Shown here one piece after another: positions 43,668 to 54,346 of a stretch of 64,000 nt of DNA; the first letter of the stretch is position 1; the number at the start of each line of letters is the position of its first letter. This stretch comes from Paralithodes platypus (taxonomy: Eukaryota > Arthropoda > Malacostraca > Decapoda > Lithodidae): the NCBI GenBank assembly GCA_032716605.1, contig CM064509.1:39218924-39282923 (forward strand), written 5' to 3'. The translations under genes were made by a program, and so were the position numbers. The notes under the pieces are model-generated. The model was not told where the DNA came from, did not search any database, and was given only the letters and a program-made list of their open reading frames with translations.

Positions 43668-45515
43668 AAATGTAAAACTTGCAAACTAAACAAACCAAAA
43701 CTGGGACAAAGACAATATAAAGTCAAATTAACTTATTAGAAATCGCGGACAAAGACAATATAAAGTCAAATTAACTTATTAGAAATCGCGGACAAAGACA
43801 ATGTAAAGTCAAATTAACTTATTAGAAATCGCGGACAAAGACAATATAAAGTCAAATTAACTTATTAGAAATCGCGGACAAAGAATATAAAGTCAAATTA
43901 ACTTATTAGAAATCGCAGACAAAGACAATATAAAGTCAAATTAACTTATTAGAAATCGCGGACAAAGACAATATAAAGTCAAATTAACTTATTAGAAATC
44001 GCAGACAAAGACAATATAAAGTCAAATTAACTTATTAGAAATCGCGGACAAAGACAATATAAGTCAAATTAACTTATTAGAAATCGCAGACAAAGACAAT
44101 ATAAAGTCAAATTAACTTATTAGAAATCGCGGACAAAGACAATGTAAAGTCAAATTAACTTATTAGAAATCGCGGACAAAGACAATATAAAGTCAAATTA
44201 ACTTATTAGAAATCGCAGACAAAGACAATATAAAGTCAAATTAACTTATTAGAAATCGCGGACAAAGACAATATAAAGTCAAATTAACTTATTAGAAATC
44301 GCAGACAAAGACATATAAAGTCAATTAACTTATTAGAAATCGCGGACAAAGACATATAAAGTCAAATTAACTTTTAGAAATCGCAGACAAAGACAATAAA
44401 AGTCAAATTAACTTATTAGAAATCGCGGACAAAGACAATTGTAAGTCAAATTAACTTATTAGAAATCGCGGACAAAGACAATATAAAGCATTAACTTATT
44501 AGAAATCGCGGACAAATCCTGTGGTCAATAATTTTAGATCGCAGACAAAGACAATGTAAAGTCAAATTAACTTATTAGAAATCGCGGACAAGACAATATA
44601 AAGTCTCAACTTATTAGAAATCGCGGACAAAGACAATATATCAAATTAACTTATTAGAAATCGCAGACAAAGACAATATAAAGTCAATTAACTTATTAGA
44701 AATCGCGGACAAGACAATATAAAGTCAAATTAACTTATTAGAAATCGCGGACAAAGACAATGTAAAGTCAAATTAACTTATTAGAAATCGCAGACAAAGA
44801 CAATGTAAAGTCAAATTAACTTATTAGAAATCGCGGACAAAGACAATATAAAGTCAAATTAACTTATTAGAAATCGCGGACAAGACAATATAAAGTCAAA
44901 TTAACTTATTAGAAATCGCAGACAAAGACAATATAAAGTCAAATTAACTTATTAGAAATCGCGGACAAAGACAATATAAAGTCAAATTAACTTATTAGAA
45001 ATCGCAGACAAAGACAATATAAAGTCAAATTAACTTATTAGAAATCGCGGACAAAGACATATAAAGTCAATTAACTTATAGAATCGAGACAAAGACAATA
45101 TAAGTCAAATTAACTTATTAGAAATCGCGGACAAAGACAATGTAAAGTCAAATTAACTTATTAGAAATCGCGGACAAAGACAATATAAAGTCAAATTAAC
45201 TTATTAGAAATCGCGGACAAAGACAATGTAAAGTCAAATTAACTTATTAGAAATCGCAGACAAAGACAATGTAAAGTCAAATTAACTTATTAGAAATCGC
45301 GGACAAAGACAATATAAAGTCAAATTAACTTATTAGAAATCGCGGACAAAGACAATATAAAGTCAAATTAACTTATTAGAAATCGCAGACAAAGACAATA
45401 TAAAGTCAAATTAACTTATTAGAAATCGCGGACAAAGACAATATAAAGTCAAATTAACTTATTAGAAATCGCAGACAAAGACAATATAAAGTCAAATTAA
45501 CTTATCAAAATCGCT
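43668..45515. repeat. 43-bp minisatellite expanded from repeat Q, about 42 copies
   Basis: The unit ACAAAGACAATATAAAGTCA plus AATTAACTTATTAGAAATCGCGG recurs every 43 bp, with GCGG/GCAG variants and one-base losses. It starts inside a Q copy (TGTAAAACTTGCAAACTAAA, GGGACAAAGAC) and ends with Q's CTTATCAAAATCGCTAT. So a single Q element was expanded from within. Confidence 0.95.
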
Positions 45516-45548
45516 ATTGCCATTGGACGTAACAACAACACAGCAAAC

Positions 45549-45800
45549 ATGTGGAAAGCGATACGGAGAGTCGGGGAGAAGTACCCGATATTACGCGGGA
45601 TGGCCACCTACTCGGTACTATGGCCGGCCTCCAACTTAGTCCAGCAGTCCATAGACAAGACCAGAGAAAAGTACGACCCACTGGAGACCCTCAGGTACCT
45701 GGTCTTGGGCACGTTCGCTACCGCACCAACTGTCTACGTCTGGGTCAAGCTGGCCAGCAAAATTGTTAAGGGCACCTCTTTCAGACATGCTCTTCTTAAG
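45549..45800 (+). CDS. Mpv17l: Mpv17-like protein, exon 1
   Basis: First exon of a 255-residue Mpv17/PMP22-family protein. Family members are small four-helix proteins of the inner mitochondrial or peroxisomal membrane that influence reactive oxygen handling and mitochondrial DNA maintenance. Residues 1-84 include the family start (MWKAIRRVGEKYPILRGM), a helix with WPASNLVQQSID and a membrane segment LGTFATAPTVYVWVKLA. The ATG at 45,549 has a favourable AAAC context and no upstream in-frame start before the repeat array. The exon ends AAG at 45,800 before GTCAGT, phase 0. A 43-bp minisatellite ends about 40 bp upstream. Orthology to Mpv17l rather than another paralog is inferred from the sequence pattern. 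Confidence 0.85.
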
Positions 45801-45849
45801 GTCAGTTCAACTTGCAATTATTTGTATCAGTAATCTATACTGTACTGAT

Positions 45850-46085
45850 CCCCTTTGATATGATACCGGTAGCTGTCTCGAATCGGCCACCCCAGAAAAA
45901 AAATGGGGAATGGGCCTGAGTAAATAGGTAAATAGATAGATATATAGATAAATAAATAGATACCCGGTAGTTAGTTAGTTATGTAGAGCAGATTAACCAG
46001 ACCACTGAGCTCCATACGGAACTCTCATAGGTCTGGCAATAAATAGATAGGCCTAGATATATAGATAGATAGCTTTATTAGGCCC
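45850..46085 (+). mobile_element. GATA-tailed retroposon pieces in intron 1
   Basis: GGGGAATGGGCCTGAGTAAA then GATAGATA tracts, with a further AGATAGATAG run near 46,050. Confidence 0.5.
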
Positions 46086-46299
46086 TATAAAGTTATTCAG
46101 ATGAACATTAAATTATATTTATCCTGATTTTGATCAGCTTAGGAAGGATTTATATAAATTAAAGGATACCAGTATCAACTAATGTTTTGAATCCCAATCC
46201 TAATTTCAATAAAATTATCTGATTCCAATATCTATAGTAAAAAGGAAGAGATCATATTAGGGCTAGATGGGTGATGGTACTCTCTTCATAAATTATTCT

Positions 46300-46500
46300 A
46301 GTCTCTTCATATATAATGTTATTTATAAAGTACGAGATGCTGTGTGTGAATTTGTATTTTGTTTTTTTGTGTTCATTGTTTTCTGTTGTGTTTTATGTTA
46401 TCCCTGTTCTTGCTCTGTCTTGAGTCAGCCCCCCCCCCCCCCAATAAATAAAGACAGAAGGAATAGTGGGGATTGGGCCTGAGTATATAGATAGATAGAT
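46300..46500 (+). mobile_element. GATA-tailed retroposon copy
   Basis: TTATGTTATCCCTGTTCTTG, a C-run, AATAAATAAAGACAG, GTGGGGATTGGGCCTGAGTA and GATA. It matches 47,575-47,780 in order. Confidence 0.6.
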
Positions 46501-46657
46501 TTACTTTCATAGCATAACAAATTTGACCAGCCCTATGGGAGCTCTTTTGGGGAGCTCAGTGGTCACTGGTCTGGTTAAACTTCTTGCAAAATAAAAATAA
46601 AAAATTATAATGATGATGATGATAATGCCTCCCTCCACTTTTCCATTTACACTTCAG

Positions 46658-46789
46658 GCCGGGCTGGACCAGATTCTGTTTGCTCCCGTAGGACAGACAC
46701 AGTTCTACCTGGGCATCACCTTGCTGGAGGGGCGCCCGTGGGACCAGTGCGTCAAGGAGTGGAAAGACAAGCTAATACCAACGTGGAAG
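46658..46789 (+). CDS. Mpv17l: Mpv17-like protein, exon 2
   Basis: Residues 85-128: AGLDQILFAPVGQTQFY and GITLLEGRPWDQC, then the WKDKLIPTWK end. The DQ...P motif and the G-LLEG motif are family hallmarks. The acceptor TTTACACTTCAG and donor AAG then GTAATA flank it; both splice phases are 0. The last 29 bp plus donor are duplicated 80 bp downstream. Intron 1 is 857 bp and holds GATA-tailed retroposon pieces. Confidence 0.88.
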
Positions 46790-46916
46790 GTAATATTTAG
46801 ACCTGCACAGTTTTTCTCTTTTCCCTTTCAATTAAATGGTGGAAAGACAAGCTAATACCAACGTGGAAGGTAATATTTACACCTGCAAGTTTTTTCTCTT
46901 TTCCCTTTCAATTAAC
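46761..46916. repeat. 80-bp tandem duplication of the exon 2 end and donor
   Basis: GGAAAGACAAGCTAATACCA through the donor and CTTTTCCCTTTCAATTAA occurs at 46,761 and again at 46,841. The second copy has an equally good GTAATA donor. Confidence 0.95.
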
Positions 46917-47035
46917 CCCTTCTGTACCAGCGAATGGCGATGTCTTTTGTGTTTGATTTTAGCTACAATTAGACGATTTTATGAAGCTTCGGAAGGATAT
47001 ATGGTAACTCTGAGGATTCATTGAGATAGTCTGTA

Positions 47036-47125
47036 GTTGTTGTTGTTTTTCCCCAAGCTGCCTGGCCGAACAGCCCCAAGGCCCCGAGCAAGGCCAAGGC
47101 CATAACCGAGCCCCCCCCCCCCCCC
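47036..47125 (-). mobile_element. Family L retroposon 3' end
   Basis: TTGTTGTTGTTTTTCCCC then AGCTGCCTGGCCGAACAGCC, the complement of the shared SINE/LINE tail, ending in a C-run. Confidence 0.7.
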
Positions 47126-47259
47126 CATCTGATAAAAAAGGTTAGACAGAGAGAGAGAGAGAGAGAGAATTTAATGCACCCATAGAAAAACGTATTACTG
47201 TACTGTATGTATATGCAATTATACAGTACATCGGTATATTGAAAGTACCATAAATAAAA

Positions 47260-47478
47260 TTAGCCCTCTCCGACATATTGACACGATTTTGAGCCTATTA
47301 GGGATACTTTAAAGCCTTTGTTACCATCAGGGGTATATAGAAACCTTTAGTTTAGTTACCGGTACTTCAACCTCTGCAGTTGTCTTTGAGTTAGCTGTGG
47401 GCAGAAAACTAATTTTGGAGAACTATTTCGTATTGCTAATCTGGCAACCTCTGCATCATATGTGTCTGAACGCGTTAA
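47260..47478. mobile_element. TTAA-type MITE, family P
   Basis: TAGCCCTCTCCGACATATTG to CTGAACGCGTTAA; the left TTAA is mutated. In intron 2 of the Mpv17-like gene. Confidence 0.65.
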
Positions 47479-47499
47479 ATACACCCATAGAAAAACATA

Positions 47500-47696
47500 T
47501 TCTATTTATCTATCTATCTATATGCTCAGGCCCAATCCCCACTTTTCCTATTTTGTTTATTTTCATATTACTACTGTAGATGTGTGTGAATTTTGTGTTA
47601 TGTCTGTGTTTGTTCGTTGTTTTGTCTTGTGTTTTGTTTGTGTTTTCCCTGTTCTTGCTCTGTCTTGAGTCGGCCACCCCCAAGAAAATTAAATCA

Positions 47697-47729
<33 letters not shown>

Positions 47730-47748
47730 GGGGATTGAGCCTGAGCAT

Positions 47749-47779
<31 letters not shown>

Positions 47780-47785
47780 TTACTG
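47500..47785. mobile_element. Two GATA-tailed retroposon ends, head to head
   Basis: The reverse end (TATCTATCTATC, CCCAATCCCCACTTTTCC) at 47,505-47,550 is followed by a forward copy ending in a poly-A run (47,699-47,727), GTGGGGATTGAGCC and GATA. Confidence 0.6.
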
Positions 47786-48204
47786 TACTGAATGAACACT
47801 ATAACACTGTACAGTAATGTACTGAACAGAAACACTCACCCCTTCATATGATGCATGAAACAGATGCCTTCCCCTCTGGACTCCTCCTCGCTGTACTGTA
47901 GTCTCCTTGTTCGGTACTGTTCCTTGTGATGTACACTCGGATACCATAGTCTCTAGCCCACTCATAAATATTCCTGGACGTCACCTATTTATAATTACCG
48001 GTATGGAAGTATATCTCTGGAAACTAATCTATCAATATTATTTTCCATATATCAACTACATATCTATATATATATACTATTTATTGATAAGTAAGTTCTA
48101 TCCAAAAATAAATCAAAATAGAAATAATTGCATAGAGATAAAACATAGGGGATCAACGAATTCTCCCGAGTGAGCTAGAGACTATGGTATCCGAGTGTAC
48201 AATA

Positions 48205-48842
48205 CAGGTCTCCCTCACTATCCGATGCCCTATGCCCTGATTTACGATACTTTTATAGGTGTTTGGGTTTTGGCTGGTCCGAGAACACATCCCTATACTG
48301 TACACCCCACTGATTTTAGGGTTTGCTATACGGTTTTTCTGTTTAGGATCGGGTTTTCAGGAACACATCCCTATACTGTACACCCCACTGATTTTAGGGT
48401 TTGCTATACGATTTGTCTATTTAAGATCGGATTTTCAGGAATGCATCACTATATACCCCACTGATTTTAGGGTTTGCTATGCGATTTTTCTGTTTAGGAT
48501 CGGGTTTTCAGGAACACATCCCTATACTGTACACCCCACTGATTTTAGGGTTTGCTATACGATTTGTCTATTTAAGATCGGATTTTCAGGAATGCATCAC
48601 TATATACCCCACTGATTTTAGGGTTTGCTATACGATTTGTCTATTTAAGATCGGATTTTCAGAACGCATCACTACATACCCCACTGATTTTAGGGTTTGC
48701 TATACGATTTGTCTATTAAGGATTGGGTTTTCAGGAATGCATTACTACATACCCCACTGATTTTAGGGTTTGCTATGCGATTTTTCTATTAAGGATCGGG
48801 TTTTCAGTGAACGTAACCCAATCGTAAATCAAGGGAGACCTG
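48205..48842. mobile_element. Family T MITE expanded by internal tandem copying
   Basis: TA-flanked; CAGGTCTCCCTCACTATCCG to AAATCAAGGGAGACCTG. An inner segment of roughly 70-85 bp (CCCCACTGATTTTAGGGTTT...GATCGGGTTTTCAGGAA) is present seven to eight times, so the element is 638 bp against about 190 bp elsewhere. Confidence 0.9.
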
Positions 48843-49045
48843 TACCACTCTTTCTCTCTTCTTTGGTCATGGTCTAATCACCACTTCACTGCACCTTCCC
48901 TTTCTCCACTTCACTGTCCTTCTCCACAGACGTCACTTTACGCTTTGGTTTGGCTCTTGTAGACACGACTGCGGGAAAATTACCTTGCGGTTAGAAGAAC
49001 AGTAGGTACAGTATGGGAGGAAAACAAGAGGGGAGGGGGAAAACA

Positions 49046-49160
49046 TAATGTAAAACTTGCAAAATAAACAAACCAAAACTTAGACGAACACAGTAAAAGA
49101 CAAAAGAACTAATCAAAATCACTATGTGGAAACAATGCTTTAGCAAAATAATATTATAAA
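49046..49160 (+). repeat. Dispersed repeat Q
   Basis: TGTAAAACTTGCAAAATAAA to ATCAAAATCACTATGTGG; a full-length copy in intron 2. Confidence 0.6.
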
Positions 49161-49254
49161 TAAAAGGGGTCACTGAGATACTGTGAATTATTTATACAGT
49201 AATCTTTAAGTAATGTGAGTGCTATTGAGTCTGTTGATGTAGAAAACAGGCAGT

Positions 49255-49340
49255 TATGTTTAGATGCTTATGTTCTGGGTGTGGTGTCCCAATTTTGAAT
49301 CCCGGGAGGACCATATTCTTTCATTAATTTACTCGAGTAC
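49255..49340 (+). mobile_element. tRNA-derived SINE piece
   Basis: TTTTGAATCCCGGGAGGACC then TTTCATTAATTTACTCGAG, second SINE subfamily as at 27,869. Confidence 0.5.
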
Positions 49341-49399
49341 ATTGGGGTTTGTAATTGATAATTAATGTTAAGAACGGGGTGTTACTTATTTATGACATT

Positions 49400-49740
49400 A
49401 ACCCGTCCAATATCAGCGACGGCAGGGAGCCGTCAGTAGATAAGTCACTCCCCAGTCCCAGCGACGGCAGGGAGCCGTTAGTAATTTACTTTCCTGTAAC
49501 TGCCTGTATCAGGCAGTGCCTGGTACCATGACCGTTTGAGCACTGCTCTCGATATGGCAACACTTCTCAGCTTATATCCAACCCTCTGCAGGCAGGGAGA
49601 GCCAGTATTCCTTCATCTTTTGAGGTGGAAGGTTGTTCTATCTTGCCATTTTGGCCACATTGCTTGGGACTGGGGGGGGGGGGGGACTCTTATTACTGTA
49701 TCCTCCGGTACAGTAGGGGTTAACAACAAAAACAAAATTG
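49400..49740 (+). mobile_element. Possible retroposon with internal duplication
   Basis: Starts TTAACCCGTCCAATATCAG; a GCGACGGCAGGGAGCCGT segment occurs twice (49,417 and 49,461). A GC-rich body, a G-run at 49,672-49,684 and an AACAACAAAAACAAAA end resemble a family L tail. Borders uncertain. Confidence 0.35.
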
Positions 49741-49795
49741 TAATATTATGATTGTTATCCTATTGTACTGTTAACTTACTTGTGTCTGATCTCAG

Positions 49796-50179
49796 GTGGC
49801 GGTGTGTTTCTGGCCAATAGTGCAAACGGTCAACTTTGCATACGTGGCGGAGAAGAATCGCGTGGTGATGGTGGCCGTAGCTTCCTTCCTCTGGACCATC
49901 TTCCTCTCATACATGCATAACGTGGACCAGGAGTCGCTCCCTCCGTACCTACGCAAGTCAGGGGTGGCGGAGGTTAAAGCAATTGGAGTGAAGGAGACCA
50001 ATGGAGAACACAAGGGAGAAGAGCTTCGCAAATCAGGGGTGGCGGAGGTTAAAGCAGGTGGAGTGAAGGAAAGCAATAGGGAAGAAGGAGAAGACAAAGG
50101 AAATAATGTAAACAAGGCAGTAGCGTCCAATGTCAACAACCACCATGAGTGTGAATGTAAGGGGGAAGAAGTTTTGTGA
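49796..50179 (+). CDS. Mpv17l: Mpv17-like protein, exon 3 with repeat-bearing C-terminus
   Basis: Residues 129-255. It opens with the family signature WPIVQTVNFAYV...NRVV and a last membrane helix ASFLWTIFLSYM, which normally lies close to the C-terminus of these 170-200-residue proteins. Here some 85 hydrophilic residues follow, with a 25-residue repeat in two copies (LRKSGVAEVKA, 49,950 and 50,025) and an acidic/basic tail ending CECKGEEVL. Acceptor GTCTGATCTCAG; the stop TGA ends at 50,179. Intron 2 is 3.0 kb and filled with MITEs. A DIRS element begins 209 bp after the stop, probably in the 3' untranslated region. Confidence 0.88.
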   Translation: MAVCFWPIVQTVNFAYVAEKNRVVMVAVASFLWTIFLSYMHNVDQESLPPYLRKSGVAEVKAIGVKETNGEHKGEELRKSGVAEVKAGGVKESNREEGEDKGNNVNKAVASNVNNHHECECKGEEVL

Positions 50180-50388
50180 CAGTGGAAATAATTTGATTAA
50201 CCACCAAAGGGTTAGTACAGTCTTTTGCTTTTACCATCAGTATTACCAAAGATTCAGTTTCCACATCAAGTCCTTAAGGGAGTACGGTATTGTCCAAATG
50301 TTGGGCTATTGAAGTTTTATTTTTATGTATACAGTACAGTATATATGTCTGTAGTAATACTCAAGTTTTTTATGTATACAGTACAGTA

Positions 50389-50738
50389 TTATAGGTTTGA
50401 CTCCTGTAAGGAGATTAGGAAAACCTAATATTTAGTAGTGGCCCCGTAATCATTGACGAACATGCCTATTACATAAGGCATCCTCTTCAAACACTAATCC
50501 GCCGTAGTTTGAATCTACCGCGCAGAGCATTTAAAAACTGAGGAGCCTTCATCATGAGCGCACGCGACCTCACTCATGGCTTCAGTCATTATGAATTGGG
50601 TTCTCACTACGAAAAAACTTCGTAAAAAATAAAAACAAAAAGAAAATAAGAATAACTATCCAATAAGCTTTCCATCATATCGTGGATGTACTTGTGTGGA
50701 TTTCTGACCAGACGCTGAATCAGGCGTCATTCCTCCTT
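50389..50738. repeat. DIRS inverted terminal repeat, downstream end
   Basis: 350 bp. From about 50,434 it is the complement of 58,747-59,054 with near identity; the outer 45 bp (GGTTTGACTCCTGTAAGGAG...) is unique to this end. Confidence 0.95.
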
Positions 50739-50810
50739 CACTGACATATCAAGTAAACCAAAATCCTTAATACATCAACGAATGGGAAGGGGACGGTCGG
50801 GAGGGCCCCA

Positions 50811-50919
50811 GTCGTCAATGAGTACGGGGGCACTACTAAATATTAGGTTTTCCTAATCTCCTTACAGGAGTCAAACCTATAATTTATTAGTGGCCCCTCC
50901 ATCATTGACGAACATGCCT
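50811..50919. repeat. DIRS internal complementary region
   Basis: The first part (to 50,882) is the complement of the outer end of the repeat at 50,389. The second part (from 50,883, TTTATTAGTGGCCCCTCC) is the complement of the outer end at 59,054. This layout is what the circular-intermediate model of DIRS replication needs. Confidence 0.92.
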
Positions 50920-51479
50920 GATATCTAAGACTGGAGGGGGACATTCGTAATCATATCATAACTCTAGAAAAGCAGATAATAAAAACAACCACATAGTATT
51001 CTTACTTTTGAAAAATGTATTTAATACGGCGTAGGCCGGAAATATACAAGAAAAAGGGGGTTCAGGCAGGTGCGTGCTTCAAAGAAGCCTGCCTGACAAA
51101 AATAGGTAACCCTGAAGATTCTGAACACAGATCTGTAGTTACAAAAGGCACCCCACTCAACGAGTGGTGACAAAAATATAAGTTATAAGTTTATATGTGC
51201 ACATCATAAACCCCAAAATACATGTGGAGATCAATTGCTAATGAACTCCATTGAACTAATGTTACATTGCTTTCGCAGCTAAAACTACTATAACAACACC
51301 GTTGTTTTGTACTAAACTTTGTACTAGCACAAATTCTCTCAGAGAAATTTTCATATCACATTTAAACCTTAAATTGTATCACAGGTCTCATACTCCGGCG
51401 GGGTCTAGGGTGTCCTATGTCAACTGACTGCACCCCCCCCCCCTTTCCTTGAAAATAAACATAGTGACTGCAGGGCCAC

Positions 51480-52480
51480 CTAGACCCTCTGCCTTAAAGC
51501 TATACATGGTAAGGAAGGTTTGTCTAGAGCAACTGACAAGTATCTAGAGAGAAACGTATGATTAGACGCCCACAACTGTGTGGACGCAATATCTTCAACT
51601 GAAAAGTTTTTCAGGAAACGTAAAGAGGCCGCCCACTTGCGTAAATCGTGGGCCCTAACCACAACGCCGGGATTACTCTCTTTAATGACTTCTACTAGAA
51701 GAGAGGCTAATCGCCGTTTAAGTAAGCGTTTACCCGTACTCGCTACCCATAAAGCACCTTGGGGGTTATGAGGAGCTATTCTTAAATATTTGGTTAGAGC
51801 TTGCACTGGACATAAATTATGATGCACCTTTCCCCTTTTTAACGCCGGCACCGTGAATTCAGAAAACACGTGTGCACTATGCTCATTCTTGGCTACAAAC
51901 GCCGGGGAGGGTGCAATGGAAATTGAATCATTAAGTCTACCAAACCTAAGACAATTAGGTGTGTTGCTCATCGCCGCCAGCTCAGACACTCTGTTTCCGG
52001 TGGCCAAAGCCAAAAGGAAAACTGCCTTCTTTAAGATTAAAGCAAAGTCTGCAGTATTTTGATACAGACGAGAATGAAGTAAAGACAAAGCTTTGTCCAG
52101 AGACCAAGTAGGCATGAGCTGACGGGGAGGTGGGCGGAGTTTAAAACACGCTCTCATAAATCCTGTTTCCTCCGCCACCGGTATGGATAGACCTAGTCGA
52201 AAAAGGGCACTCTAATCGCAGTTAAGTGATTCTTCAAAGTAACCACAGATAAACGTTTCTGCTCAAACAGATAGTTCAAGTAATTAAAAACCAATGCCAC
52301 TGAGGGTACAGTTTGTTCCGTTCTAACAATCCAAGAAGTAAAAGCTTTCCAATGAGATTGATATTGTCGCTTAGTAGACTGAGTATATTGATTGAGCAAT
52401 TTATTGGTCACATCCCTACCGTATGGTGGTAGCCACTTGGCCTCCTGAATGTCCATAATGCAAAAGTCAGCGAGGTCTCT
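51480..52480 (-). pseudogene. DIRS tyrosine recombinase, one frameshift
   Basis: It integrates the circular DNA copy. The N-terminal core-binding part (STKRQYQSHWKAFTSWI, NHLTAIRVP) lies in the frame ending at 52,193, and the catalytic part is at 52,178-51,480. Catalytic residues seen: first Arg in GNRVSEL, HxxR in HDLRKWAASL, then the tyrosine in HTFLSRYL. The frame breaks in a run of five T/A at about 52,203-52,207, one base off. Length and motif order fit DIRS recombinases. Confidence 0.88.
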
Positions 52481-54329
52481 AGGTTGCCAATCGTGTCTAA
52501 GTGGAAGTACCCGACCGGGAGCGATACCGGGTCCGGGCACCACATTATTAACTGCTGGCACCACACCTGCGCCGGCCACAGGGGCGCGATTAGCGAGACT
52601 AAGCCTCGATAAACTCGTAGTTTGTTCACTACGTGGCACATTAGTGACGCATCTGGCGGTGGAAACAGATAGATGGAGCTCCATCTGTTCCAGTCTGTCA
52701 CTAGGGCGTCTGGCCCCCCTGCCGGCGTTATCGTCCGGCGGGTGAGGTATAGAGGGAGCTTGTGAGTCTCCTCGGACGCAAAAAGATCCACTTGTGGATG
52801 GGAGAGCTTCGCAATCATTAGGTCGAAAATGGGTTGCTTGAGCTCCCATTCTACTGTCGTGCTCTGTCTCCGGGACAGAGCGTCTGCCCAGACGTTCGCT
52901 ACGCCTGGGAGATAAGATGCGTGAAGATAAATATCTAGACTGGTGGCTAGAACAAAAATCTCTTCCGACACGAGTAGCAACTTCCTTGACCTCGTTGACC
53001 CTTGTTTCTGAATACAGTGAACTGCATTCAGATTGTCCATTCTGAAGGCCACTGACTTGCCCCGTAACGCCGGGCCGTGAGCCTGAAGGAAATACAATGG
53101 GACTAGTAACTCTTTGACATTTATGTGAGCGATTTCTAAGTGGGACCAAAGTCCCTGACCCTGGTGCCCCTGATTTGACTGAAATCCCCACCCTATGGTG
53201 CCTGACGCATCCGTGTCTACCCATACCGTTGGAGGAGGAGAGGTCCATGACATGATTGAGTGCAATGTTTCCCTCTTCGCCCAGACCGCTAGTAAGGTGT
53301 GGATTAATTATGGGCCATAATTTTCCCGCCGGTAAGAGTGGGAAATATTTGTTGCCCTCCAATATTAATCGTTTTACTTTCAACCGGCCCAACTTGACAG
53401 TTAGCTGAATCCAGTTGAGAGAGCCGACCAGAGACTCCCAGACTCTTCGTGTCGTAGTCAGACTGTGAAGAAACCTGAACAGTTTCCTGCGAAACCTGTT
53501 GCGATTGTCCACACTCTGACTCAGAGTGAGAGCGGCGGTGTCCCAGACCAGCCCTATCCACTGAATTACTCTTGAGGGAACAAGGTTTGACTTTACCAGA
53601 TTTACCTTGAAGCCTAGAGTTTTGACATGATTTAAAATGATATTGACATGTTTTATGCATAATTGTTGTGTCTCTGCCACCACCAGCCAGTCGTCTAGAT
53701 ACCACAACACTCTGATTCCCTGTTTTAAACAATGGCATCAGGGCTTGCCTGACTAGTTTTGTGAATAATCGAGGTGCTAGGTTCAAACCGAACGGCATCC
53801 TCTGAAAAACAAAATTTTGGTGCCTGATCCTCAAGGCCAGAAACCTTTGAAATCTTTTGTTGACCGACACGTGCCAATAGGCGTCTGTCAGGTCTAGGGA
53901 ACACATCCAGCCACCCGGCGGAAGTGTTAGCCTGATTTGATGAACTGTTAACATTCTGAAAGACTCGTTGTAAATGTGAAGATTCAGATACGACAGGTCT
54001 ACGACCGGCCTCATCTGAACACTGTCCCGTTTGGGAACCAAAAACAGTTTTGACGTGAATACAGGGTAATCTGGGGGTACCGGGATGATGACATTCTTGG
54101 CAATCATCTCCTGGACCAGCAGCTCCACCTCTAATGAAACACAATTTGCCGTTGTCGGCTGACGTAAGCGAGGTCGCCGGAGCCACTGCCAAGTGATGCC
54201 TTTGCGTGCCACCATCCGTGCCCAGGTTTTTAACGGCCATGCTTGGTGACACGTTCGGAACGACCCCGTTAGCAGACAAGGGTTCGCCGGCTGTACTTCC
54301 TTCGGATCCTCCGGCTCTAAGGTAGGCAC
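52408..54329 (-). pseudogene. DIRS reverse transcriptase-RNase H and methyltransferase-like region, frameshifted
   Basis: It copies element RNA into DNA and degrades the RNA strand. The reverse transcriptase has LFLVPKRD, CSLDLTDAYWHV (motif A, near 53,905), MPFGLNLAPRLFTKL (motif B) and YLDDWLVV (motif C, near 53,700). RNase H follows with WVDTDASGTIGWGF, KELLVPLYFL, RMDNLNAV and WADALSRR. Then comes a DIRS-typical methyltransferase-like block with PQVDLFASEETHKLP and IAPLWPAQVWCQQL. The frame changes just before YLDDW (near 53,725, in an AAAA run), and again near 53,270 before RNase H. Confidence 0.9.
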
Positions 54330-54346
54330 TGGGAGTGAGAAAGACT

